NCBI GenBank assembly: GCA_024138025.1
Contig: JAMXBD010000114.1
Location: 1,798,001 to 1,862,000, forward strand
DNA length: 64,000 nt
Reading direction: 5' to 3'
Source: Combretum micranthum
Lineage: Eukaryota; Streptophyta; Magnoliopsida; Myrtales; Combretaceae
Shown here: one piece after another, positions 37,701-52,700 of the stretch
How the letters are laid out: every line of letters begins with the position of its first letter
Position numbering within the stretch: the stretch's first letter is position 1
The notes under the pieces: model-generated
The model's database searches: none
What the model was told of the DNA's origin: nothing
Seen by the model: only the letters and a program-made list of their open reading frames with translations
Translations under genes and position numbers: made by a program

Positions 37701-40700
37701 TGCATTATGTGCAATGCTAATTGCATATTTATTATCATTATATGACCGCATTGCTTCTTCATTCTTGATCCCCATGTCTTCTAAAATTATTTTTAGCCAT
37801 AAAAGCTCACAGATGCCATGAGTCATGGCTCTAAACTCTGCTTCTGCACTAGATCTTACAACCACTAGTTTTTTTTTTTTACTACTCCAAGCAACCAAAT
37901 TTCCCCTAAGAAATATGCAATACCCTATGGTAGACCTTCTATTTGTTAACGACCCTGCATAATCTACATTTGTAAAAGCTTCCAAGACAATTTCATTTCC
38001 TCTTTTGAATAAGATTCCACGTCCAGGAGTTGACTTTAGATAACTGAAAATTTTTTCAACTACTTACATATGTGCTTGACGTGTGTTGTGCATAAAACAA
38101 CTCACTATCCTTACTGCATAAACTATGTCGAGCCTAGTATGGGCCAAATATATTAACCGTCCCACAATTCTTTGGTATCAACTCTTCTATACCTCAACTC
38201 CATCATCTTGTCCACCCAATTTATGATTTTGTTCAATTGGAATGTTTTTTAGTCTACATCCAAGCTTTCCGTTTTCCTTTAGCAAATCTACTGTGTGCTT
38301 TCTTTGAGATATAAAGATCCATTGCTTTGCGTAGGCTACTTGTATCCACAAGAAACTACCTTGACTCCTTGAGTAGACATAGGCACGGTTTGATTCCAAA
38401 CCAGGAACCAAATCGGAACCGTCACCAGCAGTTCTAGAACTGGCACTGAACCAATTGGCCGATTCCAAAACTAGCAATGGAACCGCCAATTTCAAGGTTT
38501 CTAGGTAGTTTTTTGGCCTAGAACCGACAGTTCACCTGGTTCCGTTGAAAAAAATTAAAAATATATATATAATTATTAACTTTTTTAATTATTGTATACA
38601 AATAGTAAAATTTATTAACAATATTTAATATGTTATTATCAACAATACAAATAAACATAGCTTAAAATCATATATAATTAGTTTAAATAAACTTTTCCTA
38701 AAAGCAAAATTCATTTCCTTAATAATGTGAGACTATTTTTTGCATTATAATATTCCTTTTACCTTTTAGAGTATTTTGCAATCTCATATTACTAACTGCA
38801 ATTAATATTGGATATGTTTATATACAAATAAATGTGCATTCTAAACAATTTTTTTAAAAATTTGGTTAAATAAAATTAACACTTTTAGATCCAATAATTA
38901 TTTTAAGTTTAAATTTATTTTATTAAAAACTAAAATTCATTTATTTATTTATTTATTTTTATTTGAGAAAAAACGGTTCCGTGATTTCAAAACCGGAACC
39001 AGGAACTGGTGGTTCCATCGAGTCATACCAGAACCGTGGAAAACGGTTCCGATTCTAGTTCCTCAATTTCAAGACTCGAAATCGGCAGTTCCGGTTCTAG
39101 TTCGGTTCCAAAACCATACCTATATCTATCTTTGAGATTCCTTTGTTCATCAGTATTATCCCTAGTGATAATTATATCATCTATATATACAAGTGCAGTA
39201 AGCTGACCTTTATGTGAATGTTTGACAAATAGTGTAGTCACCTTGGCTTTACTTGTAACCCATTTGTAACATTGCTTTTGTGGATCTTCCAAACCATGCA
39301 CGTAGTGACTGTTTCAAGCCATAAAGTGCTTTTTTCAGTTTACTTTGTTCTAGCCAAATTGTTATCCAAATCCAGGTCGGAATTCCCTATGCACCTCCTC
39401 TTCTAGGTCACCATGTAGAAATGCATTCTTCACATCAAATTGCTACAAATTCCAATTGAGGTTAGCTACACGAGAAAGAACCCTTACAGTATTCATTTTT
39501 GCCCCTAGAGAGGAAAGTTTCCTGGTAGTCTACTCCGTTTGTGTATACTCCTTAGCCACTAATCTCGCTTTATATCGCTCTAAAGTGCCATCTGCATTAT
39601 ACTTTAAGGTATATACCCATTTCCATGCAACAATCTTCATCTTAAGAGGAGGATCAACCATTTCCCATGTTCCATTTTTTTCTAAAGCACTCATTTCTTC
39701 CTTCATTGCACATATCCAATTCCTATCCTGTGATGCTTCTTGAAATTCCCCTAAAATTCTAATTGATTCAAGGGTTGTGAGAAAATTTTTGTGCTGATGA
39801 GAAACACGATCAAATGAAATAAAGTGGTCAATGGGATGTTGAGTATATTTACATGTACCCTTTCTCAAGGCAATTGGCAAATCAACGTTTGTAGGTAAAA
39901 TCTTATCAATCATTTTAGGAGGAGAAATTACCTTTATTCGGGTAGTGCATTCTACTCTAAAACATCCTTATGTTTTCTTGTATAGACCAACCTATATCGC
40001 CCAAGACCCCTTCACTGAAACAATGAATCAAAAGAACCAATAGAACGTAAAGGTTGATTTTGTTGGAAAAGGTGGTATATCTGTTTTGTCGAGAGCAATA
40101 GGCGCATTAAATGTATCAGGGGCCATTGTATCAAGAACTATTGTACTAATTGGATTAGAGGCAGCCATATTAAGTGTGTTAGGCTGTGTATCATGCTGAA
40201 CAGCCACTACATCATGCGGAACAGCTGTATTGGGTGTATCCAGGGCCGCTGTATTTAGTATGTTAGGTTGTGTATCATTCTAAACAGCTGCTATATCTTG
40301 TGAGACAAGGGCTGTATTGGTTTGAACATCAAGCCAAAATAAGTTTTCTTCTTCAAATAAATTATCCCTCTGAAGTTGAGACTCTGGAGTAGAGTAATAA
40401 GCTTCATTTTCATGAAAAATGACATCCATAAAAACAAAAAATTCCTTAGTTGGAGGATGGTAACAACGGTAAATCTTTTGTGGATTAGAGTACCCCAAAA
40501 AGATACACTTCAAAGAATGAGGGTCCAACTTAGTACAATGTTTCTTTGTGAATATGGATATAAGTAGTACATCCAAAAATTTTAAAGGGTAAAGCGTTTG
40601 TCACAATTAATGGAAAAAAAAAAATCAGCTAGTACATCTATTGGACTTTTGAGATGTTTGAGATGAAGGACTATTGATGGAATGTGGTTAATGAGATGAG

Positions 40701-43700
40701 TTGCTGTTAGAGCAGCTTCTCCCCAAAAATGCGATGGTACATAATCATGGAATACAAGGGCGTGAACTGTATTAAGTAAGTGGCGATTTTTCCATTCTAC
40801 CACTCCATTTTGTCGTGGAGTGTCAGTACAAGAAGTCTCATGGATTATGCCATCAGTTTTGAAAAATCGGGCCAAAGTACAGTTCACATATTTGCATCCA
40901 TTATCAATTCGAAAGCATTTAACAGAACTCCAGTTTATATTTGCTTAAAAATTTTGTAAAATCAATTGTACCTAAGATTTTTTTTTTTAAGCATAAACAA
41001 TCAAGTCATCCAAGTATAATAATCAATAAACAAAATGAATTTTTCAAGGTCCCCACAAATTAGGAATTTTCTAAGGTCCCCACACATCAGAATGGATCAA
41101 ATTAAAAGTTGATATCGATTTAATTGATGAAGATGGAAAAGATTGTCTTTGATATTTTGCAAGAATGCAATCTTTACAATGGAAATCAAGGACAGAAATT
41201 CCTTGAAATAATGAAGAAGACATTATTTTAAGATAGCCAAAGATGGATGGACCTAAATGCCAATGATGGGTCCAAATTTCTGATTCTTTAGAACTAGGAG
41301 ACTTCGCAAGTTAAGCCTTAGCAATAGTCAGGCTGAAATTTATAAAACAATCAAGATCTTTAGTTAACTGATAGATCAACAAAAGATTGGTTGTCAACTT
41401 AGGAATGTGAAGCACAATCCTAAGTTGAAAGGAGGGATTAATGTTGATGTTGCCTTGACCTAGGACAGGAATCGTGAATCCATTTGCTAGTGTAATCATA
41501 TGATTGTTAGAATTTGGAATGTATGATAGAAAATTAGTGGGAGTATTAATCATGTGGTCTATAGCACCAGCATCCACAACCCAAGAATTAGAGTCGAGTG
41601 TTTGAATAGCATTAAAGGATGAAGAATTGTAATACATACCATTTTGAGACAGAGAACAAGTACCAGAGGATTTGGAAAGGGAGTCCAATATACCTTTAAG
41701 GCGGCCAAGGTCCTCTTTACTCAATTCAACCTTTGCATCCTTAATTGGAGGTAGTTTATTTTGTTTGGCAGCAACATTAGCACCACGATTCTCTTCCCTT
41801 TTTAGTGCATTATCCACATCTCAAGTAGAGACATCTGCCCTTCCACTTTTGAAATTCTTGAATCCACTGGTACGGTTAAGAACATTTTCCTTTCCATGAA
41901 GTTTGAAACAAATTTTTTTTTTTTGTGGTACGATCTTTTACAATATGTGCACCATAAATCTTCTTTATTAGCATATAACACGTGTGGAGGCTTTATGGAT
42001 CCTGACTTTGCAGCTACCATTGCAGATCCAAACCCATCCACACTCGACTCTAGCATCACACTTCAACGGCTTTCTTCCTTTCTCACATGTGAGAAAACCT
42101 CAGACATGGGTAGCAGCTGCTCCCTACTCAAAATTTGCACTCTAATTGGATCAAATTCACCATTCAAACCTGCAAGAAGATCAATTAGTCAAGTTTCCTC
42201 AAATATAAATCATAGAAGTCCTTGTGTCTTGAGCACACTCCATCTGGAGATCTTGATAATGATCCATCTCTAGCCATAAACGTTTCAAGACATTATAATA
42301 CTCGGTAATTGAGTTATTTCCATGCTTGCAAGCTGCTAGCTTTGTCCTTATTTTACATATGGCAGCTTTGTCCTTTCTCTTTGAATTAGCTCTCCTTTAA
42401 GGTTTCCCAAATTGCACAAGCTGAAGGGAAAAACATGCAATTTTTTGCAATGGAGGGTATCACGGATATCCACAACCATGACATTACCATGGAATCTTTA
42501 ACATCCAAGTAGAAAAATTGGGCTCATCTTGATTAGGCATGATTCCATGGTTGATTTTGTTTTTTCCTTTGAGATAGGTCTGAATAACTTGAGACCAAGA
42601 TAGGTAATTTGTTTCATCCAATCGATAGGATGGAGCCATAATTTAGAGATCACTATTTGATCCACTAGAAGAGCTTCCATTGAAAGGGGTTTGTTCTTCC
42701 TGGTTTGTAATAGTTGACATTGAAAAAAAAAAAAAAATTGATTGGCAATAAAGGCCAAGAAAAAGGTCACTTAATTTGCAAAAGAAAGAGCACTATTTCT
42801 AAGATTAGAATTGTATAATTCTTGTATGGTTGCGTAAATGGTACAACCAACTTATATAGGCTAAAATAGAAGAAAGGAAAAACTCCTAATACCTTCATTC
42901 TAGGAACTAATTAGGATACAAAATATGTACAACTAGAAAAAATACTCTACAGCTGTAATTATAATGCTAGAAATAGAAAAATCTCTAAATATAACATTGA
43001 AAATTAAAGAGAAATCAAATATGTCATCAAGGGTGTGATTTCCTACAAAAGGAGCGACGACAATCCAAAGGTTTCGACCTTTCAAGAGTTCTGAGCGAAC
43101 CCAAGAAGGCCAAATAAATCATTCACATCCAAGCAAAAATACCAAATGTGCTCAAGCCGGGGTTTTAAGTCACCAAGTCAATAATACCAAGCCCCCTTTC
43201 GTTTTTTGGCGTACAAACAACCTCATAATTCATCTTTGCCTTGGCTCTTCCCTCATCATTTCCATTCCATAGGAAGCGCTTCATCTTCATAGTCAATTCC
43301 CTTGAGATACTTTTGGGAAGAATAAACATAGAAGACCAATAAACTTCAATCGAGAACAGCACACCTTTTTAACCAATTGGATGCAGCCGCAATAAGCCAA
43401 CGTTTTGCATGTCCAATGGTTTATGCGACTGTCAAATCTCTCAATTAAAAACTGACAAGTAGAGTTGCTGGGTTATGTTGAGGAAAGAGAACCCCCGAGT
43501 ATTTCACATGAAGAACAGCCTTCTTAACTTCCTGAGAAACTCAAGTAAATATACTCTTTTCTTGGCTCGCTTTCAACCCTAACAGCTCTTAGAGAGTAGA
43601 CACCTCAGAATTTTAACTTCCCCAAGTAAAATCAGGACGTAAGAAATAGATGGAAGAAAAACCACCTCTTGTTTTCAACATCTCAGTAGATTCCCTTTAG

Positions 43701-46700
43701 AATGAATCAAAGATAGCATGGTTTGTGCCTCGAGTTAAATTCTTGTAAGCCTAGAACCTATATGAATATTATTCTTTTTCTTTTTCTTTTCTTCTTTTTT
43801 GGGCCAAAGAATACTGTTCTTTTTCTATTATGCCCAGATTTGTTATATAAATTCTAACCCCTAAGCTCAGGATGCAAAGTGTTTTATGATACAGAAAATG
43901 AGATGCAAATTGTATAATTTCTTTGCGTGACCAAAACAAGGAATATTCAAAACTTTGATAAAAATAAACATGAGCTGGTAAGATCCTACCAAGAACCAGA
44001 ACAATGCACGTGGGATTACCATCTAATGGTCTATCAAAGCATGAGAATAAGTTAGAGAGTAAATATTACATCCATATAATAGACATAACAGGATGATAAT
44101 ATCAAGGTATGCCAGACTTCTTAGCACATACCAAAACCAGAATTTGGTAAAACAGTAAATACATATACATACATACTATATATATAAATATACACATTGT
44201 AAATATCATGTTTTTAATATTGTAAACCTTGTAGTTTTGACTGAACTTACCGGAAAGCAGCGCATCATGTATAGAAGTGGACTGTTAGACAAATCTAAAC
44301 CATCCACATGGTGCTGACTAAAAACAGCTATACGAACCTGCAGAATGAAGATTTTTAAGCTCATATTAAAGTAAGTATGTGCTGGGCCAGAAAGTACCCT
44401 AATGCAATCAATTATCAATTGTACAAAATTGGTTTTTTTTTTTTTTTTTAACCGAAATTAGAACCAAGCACATGGATCTTAATTCATTAATAAAACTAAA
44501 GCTGACAATATTCTAGCTCAAACCTAGGCCAAAAGACAGCTTTAGCTCAAAAGACAATCTCAATTACAATTATCACAAGCCTAACCAAATGAGTCCCTAA
44601 ATTTTGCTTTTATGAAAAATCAAAACCATACTGTTCCATTGAGCCAAGGTTCACCATAAAGGTTATTAGTCCCTTCCATAAAATTCTATTCAAATTAATG
44701 GCCATATCTACTGGCTTAGTAGCAGCTATTACGACAATTAATCACCAGAATGTGGGTTCAATTCAATGAAAAGGGATACTGTGACACACTAATCTTGCAC
44801 CCTATTACCCCCAAAAAAAAAAAAAAAACACAGATCTCTCACCTCTTTCATAAGATTATTTCACCCTCAAAATGCCTTATTGCCAGCAAAATAAGCAAAA
44901 TTTCATTTGAGTAGCCAAGTAATTCCAAACATGTTGGTTTTTTATTGCCATTCTCTAACAATAGAAGTTCATAGTCATGTTGAAGCCCACCTAAGGTCAG
45001 AAAATGACCACTATTTCTTGCATCTTATATATCAGATCAAATGAGGTTCAACCTACCATTGGGCTTAGGATGCCTTTTACATCCACTTTAAGCACATTCA
45101 TCCTGCTGACACTTAAAATCATTTTGTGATGAAAGACTCACCTAATCTCTTCCAATCAATTCTAAGCAAATGCACCTTCAACGTATCTTCAGAATTTGAA
45201 AATTTTTTAGAATATTCATTGATGGAAAACTGATTCAAACTTATAGATACATTTTAAAAGCATAGTGTGAAGAAATTAGAATGCTTTCTTTTTTTCTTTT
45301 TTTTTTTTTTTTGGCTTTTAAAGGCTTTCCTCTTTTATGTGGATTTGATACATCAAATATTGTTCTAATTTCTTTACAGTAATTAATGTAGACAGAATAA
45401 CAAACTAGATAAAGAATGCCAACATGCTTTGTATAATAAAATTGCCAGGCAATGGTAAGATCATATGCAGCATTTTTTAGTATAACCGCACTCATATTGC
45501 CAATAAAACAGTGAATTTAATAATTAAAACATTATATAATTTGAAGAGTTATTACATCATAACTTCACCAAAATATTTCAAGCACTTGGACATTTTGCAA
45601 GATCAAGTCTTGATTTAGGTAAATAATTAAGTTCAAGGATTGATTGAGCTACTGTGTATGTTTAGAAGCCTTCTCAAGGCTTTCAAACCAGAGTCCAAAT
45701 GTATATCATGCACAATACCTTTGCTGAACGAAAAACAGTTCCTGAGCTGGGTTGAAGCTCCCCAGCAATGAGTTTTAAAATTGTTGATTTCCCAATGCCA
45801 TTTGGCCCGACCACTGCAAAGCAGATAAATTGAGAACTGAGAGAAAAGGGGGACAGGGAGGGAATTCAATAAATTTAATGAGAGTAAAAGAATACATACA
45901 AACTGAACTGTGTTATACCGTGTTATTCGTTGCTTGAAAGCAAGCTCAGTTGCCAAAAACAAGTTTGAGTTCTTGTGTATTGCATTTTAAGAATCGACAA
46001 AGTTGGATAGGAATTTAATAAGTTTGTAAGCAAGGGGTAAAAAAAAAAGCTAATCAAGCAAGCAAAAGCTAAGGGGGCGGGGGAGGGGAAGATACAAAAG
46101 AACAGAGCCAATGAAAAGTCTGTTTTTTTTTTTAATTCTTTTTTTTTTTTTCCAATTTGGTTCAGTAAATTCTCAATCCAAACCGAGCCAAAAAATTTAG
46201 GGTTACTACGGAAGGATGATCCAAACCAAGTAGAACCGTTTTAACAAACAAAGTAATATTTTACTTGCAATTGAAAATATCATTCTACTATAATTTAGTA
46301 TTTAAATGAATTTAAAGTTTAATCCTTTCCTGACCCTTAAAAAAAAATTAATGTTTATACTTATTTGAAATGTATATATGACTTTTAGGACCATAAATTG
46401 TAAAATGTGTATAGATTTACTCAGAATTTACATTACATACTAACTGTATGAATATATTAGTTGTTAAGATACCTTTGAGAGCTTTTAATGCATATATATT
46501 GACTTTGTCAACCTCTTACATAATGCCAATGCATGTTATTACACGTCATGCATTCAATTTTTCTTAGATTATAAATTATGATTTAAACAAACTATGAACC
46601 AAACTAAACAAAAGGCAGTAAAATAGGTCACAAAATTCATGAACCAAACTGTACAATCTAGTTGAGAGCAATAAAGAACCTAAGTACTTTTATCATTTCA

Positions 46701-49700
46701 TCTGGTTCAAAGGAAAGATCAAACCAAATGGAACCATGCTTACTCCTACAATTAATAGCTATCACATCATTATTCCATCAAGAGAATTATTATTTTACAA
46801 AAAAATCCTACTCCATGAAATTCCTGATAATACATTCATGCAACCACCACTGCTAGACCAACCAAAACAGGTAAATTTTCTCTCCTTGATCCCCCCGTCT
46901 CTCTCCTAATGTGCAACCATACAAATTGCATCTCGAGTGCAACCATGCAACCACATGGAACATGCATTTGAGCCCATGTGCGACACCATGGGTCATACAT
47001 GGGTACAAACCATGGTTGGACATCCACACCAAGGTGTGACTTATTTAACCAACACCACCAAGATGCATCGCGAGAGATATAGAGATATGGAGTTGCAAAC
47101 AAGCTAAGATACTCACAAACTACCTAAGCTCGACTTGTTTTAGGCTGCCTTGGCTCGAGCTCATTTAATAAACAAGCCAAAAACTTTTCTTCAGGCTCGC
47201 AAATCAATCTAACGAACAGCTTTTTTTTTTAAATGAGATTATACTATTGTGTATAATTATTTATAGTAATATAATGTTATATATAATTATTTATATAAAT
47301 AAAATCATATATCATTATTGATGTGAACGAGCTGAGCGCTAACAAATCCTTAGTAAGCTCGGGTTCCAGCTTATACATTTTAGATTCATTGAAAACTCGA
47401 CTCAACTCGAGCTCATTAATTTGTTAAATAAGTCGAACTTGAGCCTTCGAAAGCTCAACTCAGCTCATTTACAACCTACGTAAAGAGGCCAAAAATGGCG
47501 GATTAGAAGCAGTAGCGGTAGTGACAGCTAAGGTTTCTTGAGGTGGAGGTGGTGGAAGTGGAAGAAATTATTCTTCAATTTCAAGAGGGTATAATAGCCA
47601 TCTGAACTCTATTACGACCCTATTCATTATGTTGTTTTCATGCAAAGTGAGCAATGTAATTATTCTTTACTAAACAGCAATTCAATCACCCCTTATTATA
47701 TTTGGTGAATCGAATGTACAATAATAGTTAGGGTAAATGAGATAGCCTGATCGCTAACACCATTGCACTCCTCTTCCTCAACTTCAAGGCAACAATAACT
47801 AGTTTGCTCCTAAAAATAATTATGCTTGCTTGAACATCCTTTTGATTCCAATGCAACCTATCTCGCCCTTCCACTCATCAAAACACACACAGACAAACTC
47901 CCACCCCAGGAAGATAGCCTGACTCCTTGCTTTTGGTGTATCATGTAAACTTGTCTCGATTTTTTCCAAATTGTGAGCAAAATACTCATCAAGTTTAATA
48001 TCGTTTTTAGTTCGTGAACGGACACACCATAATTAGAGCATAAACCTTAGCTAATTTGGTTTTAAAATAAGAAATAATGGAGCTAAAAGAAACCAAATAG
48101 ACTACGACCTAAACATTAACATCCTCAATGCTTAAATGAGGAATCAAGAAACCAGATAATTGACAAAATATTGTCCCAAAAATTGCAGAAAGATTAAAAA
48201 GATGCCTTCATTCATCTATCGGGAATTGTAATTTTTTCATTTGTCAAAAGTTTATGGACCATGCCACATTATGGTTATGTGAGTGACTACATTTAGCAAT
48301 ATGTCTATTTGAATTATCTGCTTTTCATCTATATCTGTATCAAAACGATTTGTGTAAATATGTCCTATTTATATCTACATTTTATCTATATTTAACCTAT
48401 TTAATGTTTTAATGAAAACTGTCGACTATTTTTTATCCATATCTATTTCTTAATAAATAATTTGTTAGAACAAAATTTGAAAAAAGTGTTTGTATCTACA
48501 ATCTGCCAACAAGCAAATAGACCCATAATGACCACATTTATTGGTAAGCTGAAGCATGTATAAAAGATAAAAGCATCCTTACTTGCAATCCGGCTGTCAA
48601 GATCAATACCAAAATTTAAATTCTTGAATAACAGGGGTCCACCAGGATAACCAAATGATGCATCACTGCAAATGAGGTGAAAAAGAACTAGAACTTAATA
48701 TCCAAAATTAAAACCTTAGTAAAAAACACTAACAACATCCAAAACTAAAACCTTAGTAAAAAACGACCTTAAAGGCACATCCTGAATGGAATATTTCTAC
48801 TCGATTAATTGTGAGGATTGAGAAAAATTGGCATTGAGACACATAAAGGAACATTGGTATTTAACCAAATAATAGACCTCCCATATTACAAACTTATAAG
48901 AGGAGGATTTTTTTTTTTTTTTTTTTTTTTTTTGTGTGGTGTGTTTGGGGGTGGTTTGGGGGGTGGGTTTGTTGTGGTGTGTGTTGGTGGGTGGACGGGT
49001 GATAGTTGGGGTGTTGCCGTGTGTAGTGGGTTGCAGTAGCCGTGTGGGTTGTGGTGCATGGAGATGTGCATTATAGCATCTGCGTAGCGGGTGTTTGTAC
49101 GGTATGCGATGTGCTGGTGTGGCATAGTTGAGGGTTGTTAATGGGCACATGATTAACTGAAGTGCTGATACGGCACAGTAGAGTGGCAACAGCTCCCATA
49201 TCAATAGCAAAAGAGAGACCATAAGTAGCAGGAAGCAAGTTAGGTAGAGGACTGCGACTAGAATATCCGAATTTCAGATATTTTTCATCTGGCTAAGCAG
49301 ACAAATGCAGATTGTTAAGGTTGCTCACCTCTCAATCTAATACTTGGACCCCTAGCTTGCTGGCTATCAGAATTATTTCTCAGTAACTGGCATCGATTTC
49401 TATCAAACACCTTGTAGGGAGCAGAAAAAATTAAATGCAAGACTAACCCACAGCTACTGGAAATTACTTCTTCTCTCTACCCCAACCCCCCTCCCTCTTT
49501 TAATTTTTTTCCCTGGGCAGTTTAATAACTAAAATATTGGACAAAGATTACCATGTCTCATCAATAGAATATCAAACAAACCAACCTGAAACTTATGATT
49601 GGGGGGCCAGGTCGATCATCTGGAGTTGGGAATTCAAACTTGTAGCTGCCAAAGAGCGTGTGTGAAATTAACAATATAATCTTAAAGACTAATAGAGTAA

Positions 49701-52700
49701 AGTTTTACATAGCATGAGAAGAAGAAGGCATACTCTGGGTCATTGATTACTTGATCCACATGTCCCAATCTATCCAATGCCTGAAAATTCAATGGAAATT
49801 GAAAATGATGCAGAGGTATAGAGGATGCATGTTATCTAAATGCAAAAAATCACAAGTATAGTAAAAGAAAACAAGAAAGAAAACCATCAAGTCAAGATAT
49901 CATCATACACAAAAAAGCAATTTCAATTAGCATGGCGTCATTAAAAGATTCTTACTGGCTTCAATTGCGTAGACAGAGTATCATGAATAGATTTATGAAG
50001 ATATACATTGGATAAGAAAGCCAAACATAAGAAGCATCAATGGCATCTTATATTGAGTGCATCATACAAGAAATGTGAAGATGTGAAGATACTGAACATT
50101 ACATACCTTAATTCTCGATTGGACAAGAGATGCCCTCTTTGCATTGTACCGAAACTTGTCAATAAAGGCCTGGATTATTCAAAGGCAGCCATCAACAAGA
50201 GACCATGGTTTGTACTTTGTAGAGAAATGTAAAGTAGCTCCTGGATATAATACATATATATATGTATATAGATAAACAGGCAGCATTATCATGTTGTGTG
50301 TATGCACCTGCATGTGAGCCCTGGCTTTTTCATTGGCCTCAAAAGCCTTCTGTTGATTTTTAAGAAGCTCTTCACGTGTCTTCTCAAATGTATCGTAGTC
50401 TCCTTTGTATGCAGTAAGTTTTTGCCCATTTAGATGAAGAATATCTGTCACTACCTGGAAATGTAAAGCAAAATTAGAACAGGCATTGCAAAATTGGCCC
50501 AAGGTTCAAAGCAAAATAAAATGAAGAGATTCTACGCCAAAGGGCATTCAGAGTTATAAAGATTGAGTGCCTATTCATGAAACTAAATACAATTTATTTA
50601 TTTATTGTGGTTTTTTTTTTTTTAAAAGGGTGGGAAGAAGAAGAAGAAGAAGAAACAAGAGATCTTTGAAGCATTACCGTGTTCAAGAATTCCCTTGCAT
50701 GAGAAACAACAATGAATGTTTTGGGCCATTTGACAAGATAAGCTTCCAACCATAGAACAGCATGAAGATCAAGATGGTTCTGCGAATATGAAAATTACAC
50801 ACAGCTATTACTGATTCATTGTCTGAAACACAAGAATATTTTGAGAAAATAGTGAATATTACACACCGTAGGTTCATCAAGAAGTAATAAATCTGGTTCT
50901 ACGAACAAGGCACGAGCAAGAGCAATTCGCATTCTCCATCCACCAGAAAATGTTTTTGTTGCTCTCTTCTGCATTTCTGGAGAGAAACTCAGACCCTGAA
51001 TACATAAGTTGTATCAGAAAATAGAACCAAATCCCAGCCTTTGGTTCATCATGAGGGACTCCAGGCCATTTCACAGGCAGATCATAGGCAACAGTTCATA
51101 ATAGCTGAGCATGAATTAGGGTAAATGATCAAACCAACACAAAAGATGGCTAATGTAATTAAACCAATTGCTTTCAATCGACAAAGTATGTGGCACCAAG
51201 CAAGTTTTCAAAATTGTCCAAGAAGAAAGATCCATAAAAACAAGCCAAGTTAAAGAGTTATCTGATTCAGTGATCCAAACAAACAGGATTAACCATGATG
51301 CAAAGACTGACATGGATGTGCTTATTGTCATCTGCTGGCTCTACTTATCAATTATATCCACTCAGACAGTCCGATGAATGGGACAAATGTATACAAACAG
51401 TATCTGCATTATCCACCAATTTTATATCATAATCTTTACGTTTTAACAGTTAGATTATGCCACTCTAAGCCACCACCCCCAAAAAAATAAAATACAATAA
51501 AATAAAAAGCTTCTGCCACAACTAATACTTCAAAAACATGACTGTTTAACATCTACAGTTTGATATAACAACCAACAAAACCCATGAACAATTATAAAAA
51601 AGGCAATGCAGAACTCACTGCAAGAATGGAAGCTGCACGAGCTTCTGCAGAATAAGCATCAATAAATTCGAGTCTTTTATAGATTTCCTCAAGCCTTTGT
51701 CCAATGGCATCAGAGTTTGGTCCAGTCAGATCTCCATTGCTCTTTGAATCGGCACAGATGTTCTCCAATTCTCTCTGAAAAGAAGAAAATTTCATCTCCA
51801 TGAGTATCTCAAATGACGAGAAATTTTGACATGCTTTGTCACAGCAATGTAACTTGGAAAAAATATAACTAAAAATCTATGAGTCCCAAGAACCACAAAC
51901 TTTCATAGACAATAGACTTGTTACATTAGTAAGCGTAACAATACTTCTTATACCTGTTGTGCAAGTAGATGGGCTTCTTCTTCCAAGAGCTGGGTTCTCT
52001 CCAAGTCAGTGTTAAGCACACATTGCAAAGCTGTTGTGTCATCACCAGCTACTTCTTGCTCAACGTGTAATATTTGGCAATTTCGAGGAATACCATCAAT
52101 AGCATGCATAGCCAAGTGTCTAAGAAACGTTGTTTTCCCAGTACCATTTCTTCCGATAAGCCCTGTTTACAAGGAACATTTTGCCAGAATTAGCTCACAA
52201 GCTCATAGTCAAATAACATGAATTCTTTGCTATCAAGTCAAATTCCATTTTTAAATTTGCTGTCTGCAACAAAGGAAATTAACCTCACCATAATGCCTTC
52301 CGTAAGATAGTGTGACAGTACCATCTACAATGAGATCACGACCACCCACAGAAACATTAAAGTTCTCTAAGTGGATATCTCTGAAAGCTGGTCCGGTGCC
52401 ACTGTCATGATTTACGCATACAACAGGCATTCCTGCCCTCACCGCTTCCATTTCCGCCAGATGCATTTGGTATTGTGCCTGCAAATACCAATACGGCAAA
52501 AAATAATTTGGGGTTAATGTACCAGTAGAGGAAATTCTCATGAAAAAAAAACAATTTAAGCTGTAAATGCATCCTCAAAAATGAAAGCAAATTTGAACAA
52601 GTGTCAAAAAGAATAGACCACTATCAAGATAACGTCATGATGGATTAACAAGCATGAAAAGAGACAATGACAAGTTAGAATGCTATTATATTACCTCCCG

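Larger units (their letters stand above)
32858..43047 (-). mobile_element. Ty1/copia element A, decayed, with two nested insertions
   Basis: A minus-strand LTR retrotransposon flanked by a perfect 5-bp target duplication AAAGG (32853-32857 and 43048-43052). 5' LTR: about 42800-43047. 3' LTR: 37387-37497 plus 32858-33021, split by copia B. A purine-rich tract precedes the 3' LTR (37498-37512, GCTTGAGGG on the minus strand). Domains run in copia order from high to low coordinates: gag with a [14 protein letters not shown] knuckle, protease, integrase, reverse transcriptase, RNase H. Stops and frameshifts throughout show that it is inactive. A 755-bp hAT-like element sits inside its reverse transcriptase. 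Confidence 0.85.

Noticed and set aside
31795..44250. The copia open frames as separate host genes
   Set aside because: They show protease, integrase, RT and RNase H motifs in copia order with LTRs and target duplications, and all are broken by stops.
48797..49222. Open frames of 141, 79 and 73 codons in a G/T-rich block
   Set aside because: They translate the low-complexity intronic block into His/Thr/Pro or Gly/Val repeats and lie inside ABCF3 intron 11 with its flanking exons intact.
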